Shown here in pieces: positions 17,912 through 27,100 of a DNA stretch of 64,000 bases. The first letter of the stretch is position 1. Each line of letters begins with the position of its first letter. This DNA is from an uncultured Microbacterium sp. Its GTDB lineage: Bacteria; Actinomycetota; Actinomycetes; Actinomycetales; Microbacteriaceae. Location: NCBI RefSeq assembly GCF_947489255.1, contig NZ_CANLCY010000002.1, positions 372,001-436,000 on the forward strand. The letters run 5' to 3'. The translations under genes were made by a program, and so were the position numbers. The notes below the pieces were generated by a model that worked only from the letters and a program-made list of their open reading frames with translations, was not told the DNA's origin and did not search any database.

Positions 17912-20485
17912 GTGTCTCAGAACTCCGCACCAGACCCCCGCGAGGGGGGCTTCGACACCCACGCCATCCAGGCGAAGTGGCAGCAGGCGTGGGCCGATAA
18001 AGACCCGTTCCGCGCCGGGGGCGACGACGACACGCGTCCCCGCAAGTACGTGCTCGCGATGTTCCCTTACCCCTCGGGCGACCTGCACATGGGGCACGCC
18101 GAGAACTACCTCTACTCCGACATCGTGGCCCGTTTCTGGCGCCACCGCGGGTACAACGTGCTCAACCCCATCGGCTGGGACTCATTCGGCCTACCGGCCG
18201 AGAACGCCGCCATCAAGCGCGGCGCCGATCCGGTCGAGTGGACGTACGCCAACATCGCCCAGCAGAAGGAGAGCCTGAAAGACTACGGCGTCTCGTTCGA
18301 CTGGAGCCGCGTGCTGCACACGAGCGACCCCGAGTACTACCGCTGGAACCAGTGGCTGTTCCAGAAGCTCTACGACAAGGGCCTGGCGTACCGCAAGGAC
18401 GCCCTGGTCAACTGGGACCCGGTGGATCAGACCGTGCTCGCGAACGAGCAGGTGCTGCCCGACGGCACGAGCGAGCGCAGCGGCGCCGTGGTGGTCAAGA
18501 AGAAGCTGACGCAGTGGTTCCTGCGCATCACCGACTACGCCGACCGTCTGCTCGACGACCTCAACCAGCTCGAGGGCTTCTGGCCGAGCAAGGTCATCCA
18601 GATGCAGCGCAACTGGATCGGCCGCTCCGTGGGTGCCGACATCACCTTCGAGGTCGAGGGCCGCGAAGAGAAGATCACCGTCTTCTCCACGCGCCCCGAC
18701 ACCCTGCACGGCGCGACGTTCTTCGTCGTAGCGCCCGAGTCGGAGCTCGCGGCCGAGCTCGCGGCATCCGCCGATCAGGGCGTGCAGGAGACGTTCCGCG
18801 CGTACCTCGAGCAGGTGCAGCGCGCGACCGACATCGAGCGGCAGGCGACCGACCGTCCCAAGACGGGCGTGTTCCTCGGGCACTACGCGATCAACCCGAT
18901 CAACGGCGAGAAGCTGCCGATCTGGGCCGCCGACTACGTGCTCGCCGACTACGGCCACGGTGCAGTGATGGCCGTGCCCGCGCACGACCAGCGCGACCTC
19001 GACTTCGCCCGCGCGTTCGACCTGCCCGTGAAGGTGGTCGTCGACACGAACGCTCCCGTCACCGGGGCGATCCCGGTGATCGAGCTGGATGCCGACGGCG
19101 TGCCGATCGATCCCCTCGGCGACCTCGACGAGACCGACCCCGTCAAGACCGGCGTCGCGCTCACGGGCGACGGGCGCATGATCAACTCCGGATCGCTGAA
19201 CGGGCTGAGCAAGCGCAACGCAATTGCGCGGATGATCGAGGAGCTCGAGGCGAAGGGCGTCGGCCGCGCCGCCAAGACGTACCGCCTGCGCGACTGGCTC
19301 ATCTCGCGTCAGCGCTACTGGGGAACCCCGATCCCGATGCTGCACGGGGAGGACGGGTCGATCACGCCCGTGCCCGCCGACCAGCTCCCGGTCGTGCTGC
19401 CCTCCGTCGAGGGTCTCGACCTCAAGCCCAAGGGCACCTCCCCGCTGGGAGCCGCCACGGAGTGGGTGCAGGTCACCGATCCCGAGACGGGGCAGACGCT
19501 GCTGCGCGACCCCGACACGATGGACACCTTCGTCGACAGCTCCTGGTACTACCTGCGCTTCTTGTCGCCGAACAGCGAGACGGAGGCGTTCTCGGGCCGC
19601 GAGGCATCGAAGTGGGGCCCGGTCGACTTCTACATCGGCGGCGTGGAGCACGCGATCCTGCACCTGCTGTACGCGCGCTTCATCACCAAGGCGCTGTTCG
19701 ACATGGGCCTGGTGGAGTTCACCGAGCCGTTCTCGAGCCTCATCAACCAGGGCATGGTCATCCTCGACGGCGCGAAGATGTCGAAGAGCAAGGGCAACCT
19801 GGTGCTCTTCCAGGAGGAGCTCGACGCCCACGGCGCCGACGCGCTGCGCGTGGCGCTCGCCTTCGCCGGCCCGGTGGAGGACGACAAGGACTGGAACGAC
19901 GTGTCGACGACGGGCGCGGCGAAGTTCCTCGCCCGCGCCCTGCGCATCGCGCACGACGTCGACAGCGAGACCGACGTCGTCTGGGCCGAGGGCGACGCGT
20001 CGCTGCGCCGCGTGACCCACCGCCTGCTGGCCGAGGCGCCGAACCTCATCGAGCAGACGAAGTTCAACGTCGTCGTCGCCCGCCTGATGGAGCTGGTGAA
20101 CACCACCCGGAAGGCGATCGACGGCTCGGCCGGCGCGAGCGACCCCGCCGTGCGCGAGGCGGCGGAGGTCATCGCGATGACTCTCGACCTGTTCGCCCCG
20201 CACACCGCAGAGGAGATGTGGCAGACGCTCGGCTACGACGGCTTCGTCGGCCTCGTCACCTGGCGCCAGGCCGACCCGACGCTGCTGGTCGAAGACACCG
20301 TGACCGCCGTCGTGCAGATCGACGGCAAGGTGCGCGGCACGCTGCAGGTCTCGGCCAAGATCGGCGCCGACGAGCTGGAGAAGCTCGCGCGCGCCGACGA
20401 GAAGGTCGTGCGCGCGCTCGGCGAGCGCGAGATCGTGCGCGCGGTCGTGCGTCCGCCGAAGGTGGTCAGCTTCTCGACGAAGTGA
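17912..20485 (+). CDS. leuS: Leucyl-tRNA synthetase
   Basis: A class I synthetase of about 857 residues. The HIGH-type motif is [11 protein letters not shown] (about 52-62), and the KMSKS loop (KMSKSKGN) is near residue 622. The CP1 editing domain is intact in the middle ([17 protein letters not shown] and the [16 protein letters not shown] segment with the editing Asp). An anticodon-binding helical domain and the small C-terminal domain follow. I chose GTG 17912; TTG 17900 is in frame and would add 4 residues. Confidence 0.96.
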   Translation: MSQNSAPDPREGGFDTHAIQAKWQQAWADKDPFRAGGDDDTRPRKYVLAMFPYPSGDLHMGHAENYLYSDIVARFWRHRGYNVLNPIGWDSFGLPAENAAIKRGADPVEWTYANIAQQKESLKDYGVSFDWSRVLHTSDPEYYRWNQWLFQKLYDKGLAYRKDALVNWDPVDQTVLANEQVLPDGTSERSGAVVVKKKLTQWFLRITDYADRLLDDLNQLEGFWPSKVIQMQRNWIGRSVGADITFEVEGREEKITVFSTRPDTLHGATFFVVAPESELAAELAASADQGVQETFRAYLEQVQRATDIERQATDRPKTGVFLGHYAINPINGEKLPIWAADYVLADYGHGAVMAVPAHDQRDLDFARAFDLPVKVVVDTNAPVTGAIPVIELDADGVPIDPLGDLDETDPVKTGVALTGDGRMINSGSLNGLSKRNAIARMIEELEAKGVGRAAKTYRLRDWLISRQRYWGTPIPMLHGEDGSITPVPADQLPVVLPSVEGLDLKPKGTSPLGAATEWVQVTDPETGQTLLRDPDTMDTFVDSSWYYLRFLSPNSETEAFSGREASKWGPVDFYIGGVEHAILHLLYARFITKALFDMGLVEFTEPFSSLINQGMVILDGAKMSKSKGNLVLFQEELDAHGADALRVALAFAGPVEDDKDWNDVSTTGAAKFLARALRIAHDVDSETDVVWAEGDASLRRVTHRLLAEAPNLIEQTKFNVVVARLMELVNTTRKAIDGSAGASDPAVREAAEVIAMTLDLFAPHTAEEMWQTLGYDGFVGLVTWRQADPTLLVEDTVTAVVQIDGKVRGTLQVSAKIGADELEKLARADEKVVRALGEREIVRAVVRPPKVVSFSTK

Positions 20486-20498
20486 TCGTCGACTCCGG

Positions 20499-20541
20499 AT
20501 GCCACGTCCTCGAGCTCTGCGGAGCGGTGAGGGCGTGGCAT
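20499..20541 (+). terminator. Hairpin after leuS
   Basis: ATGCCACGTCCTC (20499-20511) pairs with GAGGGCGTGGCAT (20529-20541) with one mismatch. No T run follows, so termination efficiency is uncertain. Confidence 0.6.
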
Positions 20542-20827
20542 TCGGCGTTCACGGGCGCGCGCGGGTGTCGCTTCGGGCGGTCGTGTCGTCGCCCAGAGAC
20601 GGCCGGCCTTCGTGCCTGAGCGTCGTCGCCCGGGTGAACGCCGACCCGCTGCGGGGGCGCATGGGCCATTGGAGCCCGACCGGGTGAGCAGCCCGGTGTC
20701 GACGGGGCAGCGGCGCATTCGACGTCGTCGGTGACCGTCGTTCGGTGCGGCTCCTCCCCAGCGGGGGAGCTGGCACGGTCGTCCACCGATCGGTCCGCCC
20801 CGCCCACGGGACGTGGAGGCTCATCCC
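20542..20827. other. Gene-free spacer between leuS and comEA
   Basis: I see no supported gene, RNA or regulatory motif in this stretch beyond the leuS hairpin before it and the comEA -10 box after it. Confidence 0.5.
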
Positions 20828-20833
20828 TACCGT
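20828..20833 (+). promoter_or_regulatory. -10 box, leaderless start of comEA
   Basis: TACCGT, 6 bases before ATG 20840, with no ribosome site between. This decides the start over an in-frame ATG at 20813, which would lie upstream of the promoter. Confidence 0.5.
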
Positions 20834-20839
20834 GAGTGC

Positions 20840-21460
20840 ATGACCGCTCGTCCCGCCGAAGCCCCGGATGCCGAGGGGACCGGCGCGCGGCGCAAGCTGG
20901 GCGTCGGCGCGGTGATCGTGCTGATCCTCGCGGCCTTCGCCGTGACGATCGGCATCGGGATGTTCCGCGGCACGACCGGGGCCGAGACCGTCACCCCCGG
21001 TCCGTCGCCCTCGCGGAGTGCGGTGGTCCCCGCCCAGACCGGCGTCTACGTCCACGTCGCCGGTGCGGTGCACCGAGCGGGACTGTACCGGCTCGATGTC
21101 GGCGGCCGGGTCGCCGACGCCGTGGCTCTGGCCGGCGGGTTCGCCGACGACGCGGATCGCGACGGCGTCAATCTCGCCCGTACCGTGACCGACGGGGAGC
21201 AGATCGTCGTCCCCGTGGCGGGTGCTGCCCCCGAAGGGGATGGGCCCGGCGCTTCGGGGACCGCGAGCGCGCTCCTCGACCTCAACACGGCGACCGCGGA
21301 GCAGCTCGACACCCTGCCCCGGGTAGGGCCCGCGATGGCCGACCGCATCCTCGCGTGGCGCAAAGAGAACGGACGCTTCACCAGTGTCGACGACCTGCTG
21401 TCGGTGCCCGGGATCGGCGACAAGATGCTCGCCGCGATCCGCGACCTGGTGCGCGTGTGA
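20840..21460 (+). CDS. comEA: ComEA-like DNA receptor protein
   Basis: A 206-residue membrane-anchored DNA-binding protein for transformation. There is one N-terminal membrane helix (about 25-46, VGAVIVLILAAFAVTIGIGM), an external SLBB domain (about 70-125, VYVHVAGAVHRAGLYRL) and a C-terminal helix-hairpin-helix pair (about 145-206: LDLNTATAEQLDTLPRVGPAMADRI and SVPGIGDKMLAAIRDLV). It overlaps comEC by 4 bases (GTGA), so receptor and channel are made together. No comF or pilus genes are visible in this window. Confidence 0.92.
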   Translation: MTARPAEAPDAEGTGARRKLGVGAVIVLILAAFAVTIGIGMFRGTTGAETVTPGPSPSRSAVVPAQTGVYVHVAGAVHRAGLYRLDVGGRVADAVALAGGFADDADRDGVNLARTVTDGEQIVVPVAGAAPEGDGPGASGTASALLDLNTATAEQLDTLPRVGPAMADRILAWRKENGRFTSVDDLLSVPGIGDKMLAAIRDLVRV

Positions 21461-23763
21461 ACACAAGCCGGGCGCTGCGGCGGCGGTCTCTGCGGCCGGT
21501 CGTGGTGGCGGGGGCGACATGGACGGCGGCTGCGGCGGCGACCGCCCTGACCGATCCGGGACTGCTCGCCGTGTGCCTCTCGGCAGCGGCGGCCATCGTG
21601 GTCGCGCTCCTCGTCCGGGTGCGGCATCCGTTGCTGGTCGTCGTTGCGGTCGCGCTCGCCTGCGCGGGTGCCTCCGCCGCAACGGTGTCGTCTCTCGTCC
21701 CGACGCGCGAGGCGGTCGCCCACCTCCAGGTGGAGGGCGGGCGGCACCTGCGGGTCACGGCGACGGTGACGGGACATCTGGCCAGGAGTTCCGGCGGCGG
21801 GGCGTGGATGGACGCGTCGGTCTCGACCCTGACCGCGGGCGCCACCGCGGTGAGCGGTCTAATTCCGGCTCGCATCGGCTTCGATCCCGAGGTGCTGAGC
21901 GACGTCGCCTCGATCGGTCCCGGCAGTGAGATCGTCGTCGCAGGGACGGGCATCCCCACCGACCCCGCCGATCGCGCGATCCTGGCGCTGCGCGCGAACG
22001 AGGTCGAGCGCGCATCCGCGCCCGAGGGCGTCTGGGCGGTGTTCGAACAGCTTCGCGACGGGCTCGTGGCCTCGACGCACGGCCTGCCGCAACCCGGGGC
22101 GGGCCTCATCCCGGGTCTGGCCGTCGGCGACACCTCCAGCCTCGACAGCGACACCGAGATCGCCATGAACGCCGCCTCCCTCTCCCACCTCACCGCGGTC
22201 TCGGGCGCCAACTGCGCCTTGGTCGTGGGATCCGCCTTCGGTGTGCTCGGGCTGTGCGGGGTTCGTCGTGGCATCCGTGTGGTGGGCGCACTCATCGTGC
22301 TGGCAGCGTTCGTCATCCTGGTCACGCCCGAGCCCAGCGTCGTCCGCGCCGCCGCGATGAGCGCGATCGCGCTGCTGGCGGTCGCCCTGGGGCGACCGAC
22401 CATCGGTATCGCCGTTCTGGCGGGGGCGGTGACCGTGCTGTTGATCGCCGACCCCTGGTTGTGCCGATCACTCGGCTTCGCCCTGTCCGCCGCGGCGACC
22501 GCCGCCCTCCTCGTCCTCGCCCGACCGCTGGCCACCGGGTTCGGGCGATGGATGCCGCAACCTCTCGCACTGGCACTGGCGGTGCCCACGTCGGCTCAGA
22601 TCGTGTGCGGTCCGCTCATCGTGCTGATCGACCCGCACGTTCCCCTGCTCGGGGTGGTGGCCAACATGCTCGCCGATCCGGCCGCGGCGCCGGCCACGAT
22701 CGCGGGTGCGCTCGCCTGCATCGCCCCTGTCCCGTGGCTTCGCGACGGGCTGACCGCCCTCGCCTGGATCCCCGCCGCCTGGATCGCCGCCATCGCGCGG
22801 ACCGCGGCGGCAGTCCCGGCTCAGAATCTGCCCTGGCCGGAGGGCACCCTCGGTGCGGCCTTGCTGGCCGTCGTGGGGGCGGCGATCGCGGTGGCCGTGG
22901 CGCGTCCGCGCAGGGTGCCGCGGCTGACAGCGACCGCGACGGCGATGGTCGCGGTGCTCGTGGGGGTGACCGGGGCGACGGGTGTCGTTCGATCCGTGGC
23001 CGGGCCGCTCACCGTTCCCGCGCTGTGGCAGGTGGCCATGTGCGACGTCGGACAAGGGGATGCCACCCTGTGGCGTTCCGGATCGGCGGTCGCCCTCGTC
23101 GACACCGGCCCCGACCCTCAGCCCCTCGCCGAGTGTCTCCAGACCCTGGGCATCGCCCATCTCGACCTCGTCGTCCTCACACACTTCGATGAAGACCATG
23201 TCGGGGGATCGGCGGCCGTCGTGGGTCGGACCGATCTGATCGTGCACGGTCCTCTCGGCGAAGCGGGTGATCGGAGGTTGCTCGATTGCTTCGTCGCCGG
23301 TGGCGCGCGACTGGTCCCGGCGACGATGGGCATGACGGGAACGGTGGGCAGCACTCGGTGGCAGGCGCTCGGGCCCCTGCCCGGTACGGAGCCCGGCAAC
23401 GCCGCAAGCGTCGCGATCGACGTCGTGGGGGAGGGCTTCCCGCGCACCGTCCTGCTCGGAGACCTCGGCGCCGAGCCGCAAGCGGCGCTGTTGCGACGGG
23501 TCGACGCGCCGCGCGTGGAGGTGGTGAAGGTCTCGCACCACGGCAGCGCCGACCAGGATTCTGAGCTGTACCACCGCCTGCACGCCTCGATCGGGTTGAT
23601 CGGCGTCGGTGCGCACAACACCTACGGTCATCCGACGGCACGCTTGCTCGGCATCCTGAAGGAGGAGGCGACCGTCGCGGCGCGCACGGACACCGGGGGA
23701 TTGCTCGCCGTCTGGCACGACGAGGAGGGGCGTCTCACCCTGTGGCGCCAGCGTGGAGGGTGA
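21457..23763 (+). CDS. comEC: ComEC/Rec2-like DNA uptake channel with metallo-beta-lactamase domain
   Basis: A 768-residue polytopic protein. Order of parts: N-terminal helices and OB-like DUF4131 region (1-200), the competence membrane domain (about 200-510, with SHLTAVSGANCALV) and a C-terminal metallo-beta-lactamase domain (about 520-768) with DVGQGDAT, THFDEDHVGG and VSHHGSADQD motifs. All metal ligands of the usual THxDxDHxGG motif are present, so the nuclease-like domain may be active. The start is GTG 21457, overlapping the comEA stop by 4 bases; the long in-frame upstream sequence is antisense-like noise within comEA. Confidence 0.92.
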   Translation: MNTSRALRRRSLRPVVVAGATWTAAAAATALTDPGLLAVCLSAAAAIVVALLVRVRHPLLVVVAVALACAGASAATVSSLVPTREAVAHLQVEGGRHLRVTATVTGHLARSSGGGAWMDASVSTLTAGATAVSGLIPARIGFDPEVLSDVASIGPGSEIVVAGTGIPTDPADRAILALRANEVERASAPEGVWAVFEQLRDGLVASTHGLPQPGAGLIPGLAVGDTSSLDSDTEIAMNAASLSHLTAVSGANCALVVGSAFGVLGLCGVRRGIRVVGALIVLAAFVILVTPEPSVVRAAAMSAIALLAVALGRPTIGIAVLAGAVTVLLIADPWLCRSLGFALSAAATAALLVLARPLATGFGRWMPQPLALALAVPTSAQIVCGPLIVLIDPHVPLLGVVANMLADPAAAPATIAGALACIAPVPWLRDGLTALAWIPAAWIAAIARTAAAVPAQNLPWPEGTLGAALLAVVGAAIAVAVARPRRVPRLTATATAMVAVLVGVTGATGVVRSVAGPLTVPALWQVAMCDVGQGDATLWRSGSAVALVDTGPDPQPLAECLQTLGIAHLDLVVLTHFDEDHVGGSAAVVGRTDLIVHGPLGEAGDRRLLDCFVAGGARLVPATMGMTGTVGSTRWQALGPLPGTEPGNAASVAIDVVGEGFPRTVLLGDLGAEPQAALLRRVDAPRVEVVKVSHHGSADQDSELYHRLHASIGLIGVGAHNTYGHPTARLLGILKEEATVAARTDTGGLLAVWHDEEGRLTLWRQRGG

Positions 23764-23948
23764 CGAAGGTGGGCGCGAGCGGACGAGCGGCTCGCGGCGG
23801 GCCAGTGCGCGGTAGCGCCCGCCCCGCACGCGCTCGTCTGCGGCTGCCACCGAGCGCCGGGCGACGGCGGCCATCTCGCGCGGTCGACGTCGCCGCGGCG
23901 CCGGCCCCGTTCCCTCTTCGGCCCGGTACGCGTGTCCGACCCTGTCGG

Positions 23949-23954
23949 TAGGCT
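23949..23954 (+). promoter_or_regulatory. -10 box, leaderless start of holA
   Basis: TAGGCT, 6 bases before GTG 23961. The GTG at 23955 directly follows the box and is a less likely start. Confidence 0.5.
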
Positions 23955-23960
23955 GTGAGG

Positions 23961-24998
23961 GTGACCCCGGCCCCTCGACGCGCAGCCCCTGCCAAGGCCA
24001 AATCGGCCATCCCGCAGGTGTCGTGGCGCGCCCCGCAGCCGGCTCCCATCGTGCTGGTCTCGGGCCCCGAAGAGGTCTGCGCCGAACGCGCGATCGCCGG
24101 TATCCGCTCCCTGCTGAAGAGCGAAGACCCGAGCCTCGAGGTCACCGACATCCGTGCCGACGACTACGCCGCGGGCACCCTGTTGTCCGTCACCTCGCCG
24201 TCGTTGTTCGGCGAGCCGCGGCTCGTGCGCGTCAGCGGGGTCGAGAAGTGCAGCGACACGTTCCTCAGCGAGGCCGTCTCGTACCTCTCGCAGACGCAGG
24301 AGGGCGCCACGGTCGTCTTGCGCCACACCGGCGCGAGCGTCCGCGGCAAGAAGCTCCTCGACGGCATCCGCGCGGGCCAGGGGAGCGGCATCGAGATCGC
24401 GTGTCCCGCCGTCAAGCGCGACTCCGACCGGTTCGACTTCGCCGTCGGAGAATTCAAAGCCGCCCAGAAGCGCATCGCCCCGGTCGCCCTGCGCTCCCTC
24501 GTGTCCGCGTTCGCCGATGACCTCACCGAGCTCGCCGCCGCCTGCCAGCAGCTCATCGCCGACGTCCCCGGCGACATCGACGAGCGCATCGTCGAGAGGT
24601 ACTACGGCGGGCGCGTCGAGACCTCGGCGTTCACCGTCGCCGACACCGCCATCGCCGGTCAGTACGGGCCGGCGCTTCTCGCGCTGCGCCACGCCCTGGC
24701 ATCCGGAGCCGACCCCGTGCCCCTCGTCGCCGCGGTCGCGATGAAGCTCCGCACGATGGCGCGGGTCGCCGGAACCCGCGAGTCGTCGTCGGCCACCGCA
24801 CAGCGCCTCGGCATGAAGGACTGGCAGGTCGACCGCGCCCGCCGCGACCTCGTCGGCTGGACCGGCAACACCCTCGGCATGGCGATCCACGCCACCGCCC
24901 GCGCCGACGCCGAGGTCAAGGGCGCCTCGCGCGACCCGGTCTTCGCGCTCGAGCGCATGATCACGATCATCGCCACACGCGCCCCGTACGGCGACTGA
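23961..24998 (+). CDS. holA: DNA polymerase III subunit delta
   Basis: A 345-residue clamp-loader subunit that opens the beta clamp. Features are PIVLVSGPEEVCAERAIAGIR (domain 1 start), VTSPSLFGEPRLVRVSGVEKCSD, VVLRHTGASVRGKKLLDGIR, ELAAACQQLIADV and the C-terminal helical domain (AVAMKLRTMARV, WQVDRARRDLVGWT). Encoding holA directly after comEC is the usual bacterial order. The chosen GTG lies 6 bases from a -10 box. Confidence 0.93.
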   Translation: MTPAPRRAAPAKAKSAIPQVSWRAPQPAPIVLVSGPEEVCAERAIAGIRSLLKSEDPSLEVTDIRADDYAAGTLLSVTSPSLFGEPRLVRVSGVEKCSDTFLSEAVSYLSQTQEGATVVLRHTGASVRGKKLLDGIRAGQGSGIEIACPAVKRDSDRFDFAVGEFKAAQKRIAPVALRSLVSAFADDLTELAAACQQLIADVPGDIDERIVERYYGGRVETSAFTVADTAIAGQYGPALLALRHALASGADPVPLVAAVAMKLRTMARVAGTRESSSATAQRLGMKDWQVDRARRDLVGWTGNTLGMAIHATARADAEVKGASRDPVFALERMITIIATRAPYGD

Positions 24999-25236
24999 CG
25001 CGGTGCGCGGCTGCGCCCGGCGCGAGTTCGAGCGCTACCCGCGGTGTGCGGTGACGTCACGCGCCCCAGACGGGACATCGAGCCGCAGCCGGGACGTTGC
25101 ACCTCAGACGGTGCACGCACCCCAGACGCGACGTCGCGCCGCGGAGCGCGGTCTCGGGCTCGTGCGGGGCGCCGCTGTTTCACGCCAAGCGGCCTCGCGG
25201 CTGCGGTAGCTCCGCCGGGTATGCTCCGCCCGTCGG
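24999..25236. repeat. GC-rich spacer with imperfect direct repeats
   Basis: CCCCAGACGGGACATCG (25064-25080) is repeated as CCCCAGACGCGACGTCG (25120-25136), and TGCACC/GGTGCA forms a small palindrome between them. No gene is supported. It leads straight into the 112-bp tandem array. Confidence 0.55.
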
Positions 25237-25640
25237 GTTTGGGGCGCGTTGCGTGCATCGGGGCGTGAATTGCGCGCCCCAATGCACCGAACGCGCCCCA
25301 AACCGCCGCGCCCGGCCGCAAACCGGGACCTCCGAACCCGCCTACGGGGTTTGGGGCGCGTTGCGTGCATCGGGGCGTGAATTGCGCGCCCCAGTGCACT
25401 GAACGCGCCCCAACCCGCCACGCCCGGCCGCAAACCGCGACCTCCCATCCCGCCTACGAGGTTTGGGGCGCGTTGCGTGCATCGGGGCGTGAATTGCGCG
25501 CCCCAATGCACTGAACGCGCCCCAAACCGCCGCGCCCGGCCGCAAACCGGGACCTCTCAACCCGCCATCGGGTTTGGGGCGCGTTGCGTGCTGTGGGGCG
25601 CGAATAGTCCGCCCCAATGCACAGAACGCGCCCCGAACCG
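25237..25640. repeat. 112-bp tandem array of palindromes
   Basis: Units start at 25237, 25349, 25461 and 25572 (periods 112, 112 and 111), the last being partial and diverged. Each complete unit begins GTTTGGGGCGCGTT and, 53 bases later, has AACGCGCCCCAAAC (25290-25303 in unit 1; the unit 2 arm has one substitution). An inner pair GTGCATcGGGGCG and CGCCCCaATGCAC gives an almost fully paired 67-base hairpin. The period is not a multiple of 3 and frames shift between units, so it is non-coding. From 25641 to 25754 related GC-rich words (CGCCCCGAACCGCTCGGCCC, twice) continue without a gene. Confidence 0.9.
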
Positions 25641-25754
25641 CTCGGCCCGACCCCCGGTCGAACGCCCCGAACCGCTCGGCCCGACCCCCGGCCGAAGGCC
25701 CGAAACCACCGCCCCGTCCCGCCGTGCCTCCCGAACCGCCCCCGGAAACGACGA

Positions 25755-25782
25755 AGCCCGCCCCGCCGAGGCGGGACGGGCT
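25755..25782 (-). terminator. Terminator after rpsT
   Basis: On the minus strand AGCCCGTCCCGC and its partner GCGGGGCGGGCT form a near-perfect stem with a short loop, 17 bases beyond the rpsT stop, followed by TCGTCGTTT. Confidence 0.8.
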
Positions 25783-25798
25783 GTCGAAAGGCTTCGGC

Positions 25799-26059
25799 TC
25801 AGAGAGCGTTGACCTGCTTCGCGATGGCCGACTTGCGGTTCGCGGCCTGGTTCTGGTGGATGACACCCTTGCTCACGGCCTTGTCGAGCTTCTTGCCGGC
25901 GAGTACGAGCGCCTTCTCGGCGGCTTCCTTGTCACCGGCCAGGACGGCCTCGCGGGTGCGACGCACGTGCGTCTTCAGCTCGCTCTTGACGGCCTTGTTG
26001 CGCTCGTGCGCCTTCTCGTTGGTCTTGTTGCGCTTGATCTGCGACTTGATGTTCGCCAC
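25799..26059 (-). CDS. rpsT: 30S ribosomal protein S20
   Basis: An 86-residue basic helical protein, [20 protein letters not shown] at the N-terminus, [20 protein letters not shown] near the C-terminus. It binds 16S rRNA early in 30S assembly. Full length for the family. A TTGACC element at 26098-26103 (minus) may be its -35, with only a weak -10 (CTCAAA). It is a single-gene unit ended by the hairpin at 25755-25782. Confidence 0.97.
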   Translation of the reverse strand: MANIKSQIKRNKTNEKAHERNKAVKSELKTHVRRTREAVLAGDKEAAEKALVLAGKKLDKAVSKGVIHQNQAANRKSAIAKQVNAL

Positions 26060-26174
26060 GTCGACGGTCTTTCGTTTGAGTGAATGTTGGAAGTGCCGGT
26101 CAAGCGGTAGAGGGGCGCTGCACCGGCGATCGTGGAGGTCGGGAAAAACCCCACACGCAAGCCAAGAATCGAGT

Positions 26175-26903
26175 CTAACAGGTCGAGGTCTCGATCGTGG
26201 TGAGCGCCACCTCCAGCAGCGCGTTGAACACGCGCGGCCGCATCGCCGTGACGAGGTGGGTCGTGCGCGGAACGACGATCAACTCGGCATCCTTCGCGAT
26301 CGACGAGAACAGCTTCTCGTTCACGCGCAGCTGGTCCCACTGCCCATTGATGAACCACAGTGGCACCTCGATGCGCCGCAGTGCCGCGAGCAGGTCGAGC
26401 ACGGACAGTGACGCGAGCGCGGTGTCCTGCGCGTCGAACGCGTAGCCGCCGGCGCCGAAGTCGGGCCGGGTCTCGGGCGGCAGAGTGCGATCCAGCACGC
26501 GGTTGGTCAGCCCCAGGCCGCGATCGGGGAGGCTGTCGAACCGCCGCGCGAGGAAGCGATACGCCGCAAGCCCCACGCCGCGGGGGATCGAGGTGCACGA
26601 TGCCGCGACGAACGCGGCGACCGGCGGCGGCTCCTCCTCCCGACCCACGTACTCGATCGAGAGCAGTCCGCCCATCGAATGGCCCACCAGCAGCACGGGT
26701 CCCCGGGTCGCGGCTTCGCGAACGGCTGCGTCGATCGTGGCGAAGGCGCCGTCGAGCGTGAAGTCCTCGCCCCGGCGCGTGCCGTGCCCGGGCAGGTCGA
26801 CCGCGATCGCGGGCGTGCCCCGCTGCTCGAGGTACGCGACCTGCGTGCGCCACATGGTCGCCGACGTGCGGATGCCGTGCACGAACACGACCTGGACCGC
26901 CAT
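26175..26903 (-). CDS. Alpha/beta hydrolase
   Basis: A 242-residue alpha/beta hydrolase-fold protein. [10 protein letters not shown] near the N-terminus forms the oxyanion region; the nucleophile elbow is GHSMGG; a C-terminal His lies in RTTHLV, and the acid is probably in [10 protein letters not shown]. No signal peptide, so it is cytosolic. The substrate cannot be predicted. ATG 26903 is 7 bases after a TAGCAT box, so a leaderless mRNA is likely; longer in-frame starts lie upstream of that promoter. Confidence 0.85.
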   Translation of the reverse strand: MAVQVVFVHGIRTSATMWRTQVAYLEQRGTPAIAVDLPGHGTRRGEDFTLDGAFATIDAAVREAATRGPVLLVGHSMGGLLSIEYVGREEEPPPVAAFVAASCTSIPRGVGLAAYRFLARRFDSLPDRGLGLTNRVLDRTLPPETRPDFGAGGYAFDAQDTALASLSVLDLLAALRRIEVPLWFINGQWDQLRVNEKLFSSIAKDAELIVVPRTTHLVTAMRPRVFNALLEVALTTIETSTC

Positions 26904-26910
26904 GGCATCC

Positions 26911-26916
26911 ATGCTA
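26911..26916 (-). promoter_or_regulatory. -10 box, leaderless start of the hydrolase
   Basis: TAGCAT on the minus strand, 7 bases before ATG 26903. Confidence 0.45.
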
Positions 26917-27100
26917 CGAGCGAGGCACACCGTGAGGTCCGGGCCGCGACGCCGACACCATCCGACCCCGCCGACAACGTGCGCCCTCGTCCGGATCGCA
27001 TGATCTCGCGCGTCCCGCGGCGCGATCGGGATGCCGGATGCCGGCATCCTGGACATCCGCGGACGGGGATGTCGGCGCGCCACCGTAGAATCGACGGAAC

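Noticed and set aside
18191..20203. Long open frame antisense to leuS
   Set aside because: Shadow of leuS codons; composition is His/Val/Asp/Leu-rich and no domain is visible.
25237..25640. CRISPR array
   Set aside because: Units are 112 bases with palindromes and almost no unique spacers; no cas genes are nearby.
25104..25866. Open frames across the 112-bp array with repeated MHATRPKP-like peptides
   Set aside because: The 112-base period changes frame between units, so the peptides are by-products of the repeat and are not conserved coding sequence.
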